From contig NW_019211455.1 of NCBI RefSeq assembly GCF_002443255.2, forward strand, positions 58,213,164 through 58,277,163: a DNA stretch of 64,000 nucleotides, written 5' to 3'. Numbering within the stretch: the first letter of the stretch is position 1; each line of letters starts with the position of its first letter. The notes beneath the pieces are model-generated. The model ran no database searches. It saw only the letters and a program-made list of their open reading frames with translations, and was not told where the DNA came from. This DNA is from Varroa destructor. Taxonomy: Eukaryota; Arthropoda; Arachnida; Mesostigmata; Varroidae. Positions 60,201 to 64,000 of this stretch are shown here, piece after piece. The translations under genes and the position numbers were made by a program.

Positions 60201-62638
60201 ATGTTAACTAATGCACAAGGCCAGCTGCTCTATTGACGAGCAGCGACGTAGAATAATACATTGCGTCCTATTATACGAAACTGCGACGAAATTGGAACGA
60301 TGCAAACAACTGACTTCTCAACTAACGTACTCGAATTGAATAGGAATAGCTTTCTCGATCCCTTATTGCCTTTTCTGTTCTAATGGTCAACGGTCGCTGT
60401 TAATAATAACAATAATAAACATGAAGTTTATGCGATAAGGCTAAATGTCCATACACACATTCATATCGAGTGTGCTCAAAAGGAATTTGTCTTTCAGTAG
60501 CTAGCGTACGCCATTTACGTGTAACTAAACCGCAAAGCGTTTACCGTTATTACAAACAAACCAGGCATCAGTACGCAGGTACTTCAATTGTCCTAGACGT
60601 GCTTCACCGTAGAAATAGTTTCCTGTGGCATCGATAACGTACTGCTGATTTTTTGCAAAACAAATGTATTCTAAAAGTCTAGTCTATGCTCATTATAACG
60701 CTCCGATAAAGGCGACTCTTGTAGATGAATGGGCGAGCACCACAGGGGTATGCAGCCAATCTTGACCCCACAGACAAGTATTACAAACAAAGAAATATCG
60801 AACCGTAAAGTGAACAGCTGCGTCGGTATGCTCATCAGGAAAAACATTTTCGACCCAAAGTTAGCATACTGAAGCATAACAGTAGCGACAGGAATACGTC
60901 AGGGATGAAGATGTAACGATTTAACCGTATGCTACCGTCGTGCGACAGACGGCTTCGAAATAATTTGATTTTTACGATTTTCTTCTAAAACTATGATAGG
61001 AAATGTATTAAATATGCTTTTTGAAATTATCGCTCAATTTATTACCCCTATGCTGCTGACTGGCCCAACTTTTAATTAATTTACTGTGTTAACAGGCATT
61101 GACGAGAATCGGCAACAGCTGGTAGCAATAGCTACCGCGTCGGCCCTCGTAGTACCACAATACAGACGTTTCATTGACGTGAAGTCGTGCTAACGAGTTA
61201 CTGACTTCAAACATAACGACAAGGACAAGAAAATCAATCGACGCGGGGACTGGTCGGGAAATTACCATCGACATACTTGTACCTATTTCAAACTGATTTG
61301 CAAGTTCTCTTTTAAACAACTTGGAGAGAGAAAGAGGCTAATCGATGATCGGAGCCGCGTCGTGAGATATGCGATCGTTAGCTCTGTATTTGAGATGGTA
61401 GGCAGAAAACTCTTATGTACATAATTTAGAAATAAACGGGCCGTGCTCATGCTAATGACGTTAGTGCATCCTAAACGTCGATTAAGTACCGAAGGCTCAC
61501 TTACACCTTTACTTCGATACGCTTATAGCCCAAACGTTGCTTATCTTTGGACTTGCCTAAATACTGCGGAAAGCAGTACTCCAAATTTAAAGATCCCCCG
61601 TAGATATAAGCTATTGTTTATCATTTGTTTTTACTACAATATGTACATAGCTGTGAAAGGTGCTAACGTTTACAGACATACCGTCGGTCGAAAAAGCAGC
61701 GCTGCTCAACAGTCAACACAACTTCAAGGTGTACTCTATATGACGGAGACACTTGACTTTTGGGACACAGTATTTCGAAAACTATACTTAAATTAACTAA
61801 CCGTAACCTCAAGCGCTCTCCATGCAGCATAGAGACGAAATCACAGACTACTGCGCTTTTGTAGACATAACCAATAAATTAATGTTTCAGTAAAGGTTAA
61901 GCCAGTAGTTCCAATAGCAGATCCTTAGTTATTTCAGGCTCCCTCAAAAGAACTACTGGACTATACGCGCGATCGTCTCACTTTTACGGACTTGTTCTTG
62001 ATTTAAACACAGCCAAACCCAACAATCGTCTGTTTCACTGTAGGTAGTGCAGCCTCTAACTAAGATTTATCTTATCTGCGAACGAATTTGAGTTTAATAC
62101 ACGATTTACGTCAAGCGCACAGTTCCCTGACCCGTAAGCAGTGGGAGTCCCGTCTCACTCTTTGCCTTCTTTCGCGCACTTTTCTGGTATGTGGAGGTTG
62201 AAGGTGCTCCTTATCTTTAACTGCCCACACCGACCCAGGCAGGTATAACAGGTACGTAGCTGTATGTGCATAACTGGCTGTGTATGGACATATGGGGTTG
62301 AGAGTGTGAGTGCTGAACCTGTCTATGTGGGCTGGGTGCTGAAACTACGCGAAGAGTGGCGTGAGCGACGTGGTCTGTTGGTTTATGCGGTGGGGCGAAG
62401 GTTGCTTTTTAATTTTTCGAGCCTCAATGATGATGGCGGTTATATACGAACTAGCCGCGAATAACGAACTACGAGTTCACGAAGCCGGCTGGATGATCGC
62501 TTTCTGCCCGAGTACAAAAGTGAACCCGTAAACTGGGAGAGCGAAAAAGAGTCTGAAGGAGGGAAAAAGTCCGTTGGATGTATGGCTGCTGCTGCCGCCG
62601 CTGTTGCGAATGCCGTGGCAATCGAGGAGTAGATCGAG
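57272..62638. other. gene-poor AT-rich stretch
   Basis: AT-rich DNA with one (AT)n tract. The frames at 59520-59855 and 61443-61796 (plus) are the longest, with no recognised motif and no convincing splice context. From 62.1 kb the DNA turns GC-richer. Confidence 0.45.
57768..57791 (+). repeat. (AT)n microsatellite
   Basis: Eleven to twelve perfect AT units. Confidence 0.95.
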
Positions 62639-63118
62639 TCATGGCTTTATGGAGGGAAAGGAGGGATATTCCGTACCTACGGCGCTTACTCGTGTTGGCC
62701 ATCGCCTGCGTAAAGAAGTACGCGCGCACACATGTGGCAATATTATATATGCACATATACGAATCACATGTATGCATAAAAGCGTCGTAGATAAGTGCAG
62801 AGCAGTTCTTCCTTCTAGGAATATGCATACACGGACAGACAGACGAAGGAGACGACCCGGCCGCCGCTCAATGGAACCTGCACGTGAAGTACGGACGGAA
62901 GGGGCAAGAAAGCTAGCCAGGGCAAAACCGACCGAGACATCGGCTTGAGACGCATGAACGCCGGACACGGCCAGGGCAAACACCAGAACTCGCAGTAACT
63001 GCGGTAGTATTGGGAGCGGAATGCATTGTGATGTTTCAACAGCGGTAAGCAGTAGGAGTGGTAAGAGCATTTCAAGAAAAGCCCATCCTGCTTCAGAAGA
63101 AGACTGGTAACCAGTCAT
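62639..63118 (-). CDS. 159-codon minus-strand frame, possible secreted/membrane protein
   Basis: The second-longest open frame in the window, from an ATG at 63118-63116. Residues 17-25 (MLLPLLLLT) and about 40-52 (LLRVLVFALAVSG) are hydrophobic and would suit a signal or membrane region. The rest is Arg/Ser/Leu-rich with no recognised domain. Frames on the opposite strand and in the other minus phase are open over much of the same GC-rich island, which argues for a compositional artefact. A first exon of a secreted protein ending at an internal donor is the alternative. Confidence 0.18.
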   Translation of the reverse strand: MTGYQSSSEAGWAFLEMLLPLLLLTAVETSQCIPLPILPQLLRVLVFALAVSGVHASQADVSVGFALASFLAPSVRTSRAGSIERRPGRLLRLSVRVCIFLEGRTALHLSTTLLCIHVIRICAYIILPHVCARTSLRRRWPTRVSAVGTEYPSFPSIKP

Positions 63119-64000
63119 ACCCAGCCACGGCGTAAATCTTCATATGCTGCTGATAGTATATGAAGACGGTCAGCACTCAAAGGTACCTATGCTGGGTTTC
63201 TACAAACGTCAAGTGGCTTTGCTCTTTATCTTTTCAATGGTACTCTACAGTAGGTATGAGGATCTTCTTAATATTACTCATCTGACGAATTTATGAACAG
63301 CGTACCTATTTGTATTGTGTATGCATTTGCGTAAATACATATTTGAAGTTTAGCTATTTGGCTGAATCAGAGATCTGTGTATAGCGTTCTCTGATATGCA
63401 ATAGGTTCAAATGGACAAACGCAATGGCGCTTCACAACGACCTTCTACGGATGTAGAAAGGAACATATTAAGTTGAACAAATGCTCCGTATTTTTAGGTC
63501 TGGTACTTAGCCCGTTAAATTTCGTATTAAATGGCTGGCTTTCAGTATGAAATAAACTGTGCCTTCGCTCCTGTCGAACCTAGACTCAGATATCGCTAAC
63601 TTCACTAGTGCACCATCATGGGGACCGAAATTAACGTAGTATGATACATTTAGCGCCATAAACTACTAAACGAAACTTGGAAATTGAAAAAAAAAAACTT
63701 TGTTATTTGTCAATAATGTATGCCGATCTTGACATACGCTATAACGATACTACGTTGGCAAGCACGAGAGTATACAATTTGTGTGTTTCCAATAACAATC
63801 ATTTCGGTTACGTGATACTGGGATATATCCGAATTGCAAAACTTCTGTCCAGGGTACGCACGTAGTGTTTATAATAGAACCACAAACGCGTAAAATTTAG
63901 TACCAGCGTAGATGTTAATGAAGTGACCTTTAAAACTGCAGGTGAGCACTTGGACTGCTCGGCAAAGATTAAACCCCATTGAATAGACGAACTTCTCTTG
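63119..64000. other. no recognisable gene
   Basis: AT-rich sequence. One 62-codon plus-strand frame at 63677-63865 has no recognised motif. An ACTGCAG/GTGAGC donor-like site lies near 63941. Confidence 0.4.

Noticed and set aside
1..64000. Search for CRISPR arrays, operons, rRNA, U6/5S RNA genes and telomere repeats.
   Set aside because: None of the characteristic sequences was seen on either strand.

Overview
The window looks like nuclear DNA of a eukaryote, probably an animal and perhaps an arthropod. It has many A/T and tri- or tetranucleotide microsatellites, long poly-A/poly-T tracts, decayed mariner transposons, splice-site-like sequences, no operon-like gene packing and no long open frames. 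The species assignment is a guess from sequence style. The longest open frames (about 110-165 codons) are no longer than chance would give in this much AT-leaning DNA read in six frames, so open-frame length is not evidence of a gene here. No host protein, rRNA, intact tRNA or CRISPR array could be recognised. The most likely setting is intergenic or large-intron DNA.

The best-supported content is a set of dead mariner-family (Tc1/mariner, DD34D) transposases. One at 29.9-30.55 kb (+) resembles Mos1/mauritiana-type transposase and appears to have lost its second catalytic Asp. Two relics of one subfamily converge tail to tail: 51.9-52.5 kb (+) and 54.06-54.79 kb (-). Both preserve the helix-turn-helix/linker region and a KKL[DN]VW[VA]xHEL motif, broken by frameshifts and stops. 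A fourth, weaker fragment lies at 41.44-41.67 kb (+).

Other structures are a tRNA-like pol III promoter (A box plus B box) at 14.4 kb, a roughly 90-bp imperfect foldback at 19.9 kb, compact perfect hairpins at 31.6, 38.6 and 52.8 kb, and simple repeats throughout. A minus-strand frame at 48.95-49.25 kb contains a diverged in-frame tandem duplication (FDGK repeated 46 codons apart), which is unusual.

Several short stretches have exon-like features but unknown identity: 1.29, 13.74, 14.94, 43.6-44.1, 44.9-45.0 (-), 55.2, 55.9-57.3 and 62.6-63.1 (-) kb. The 55.2-57.3 kb cluster is the most gene-like because several acceptor/donor-flanked open stretches lie on one strand. All of these are low-confidence calls by eye. 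Nothing supports a novel multi-gene system.
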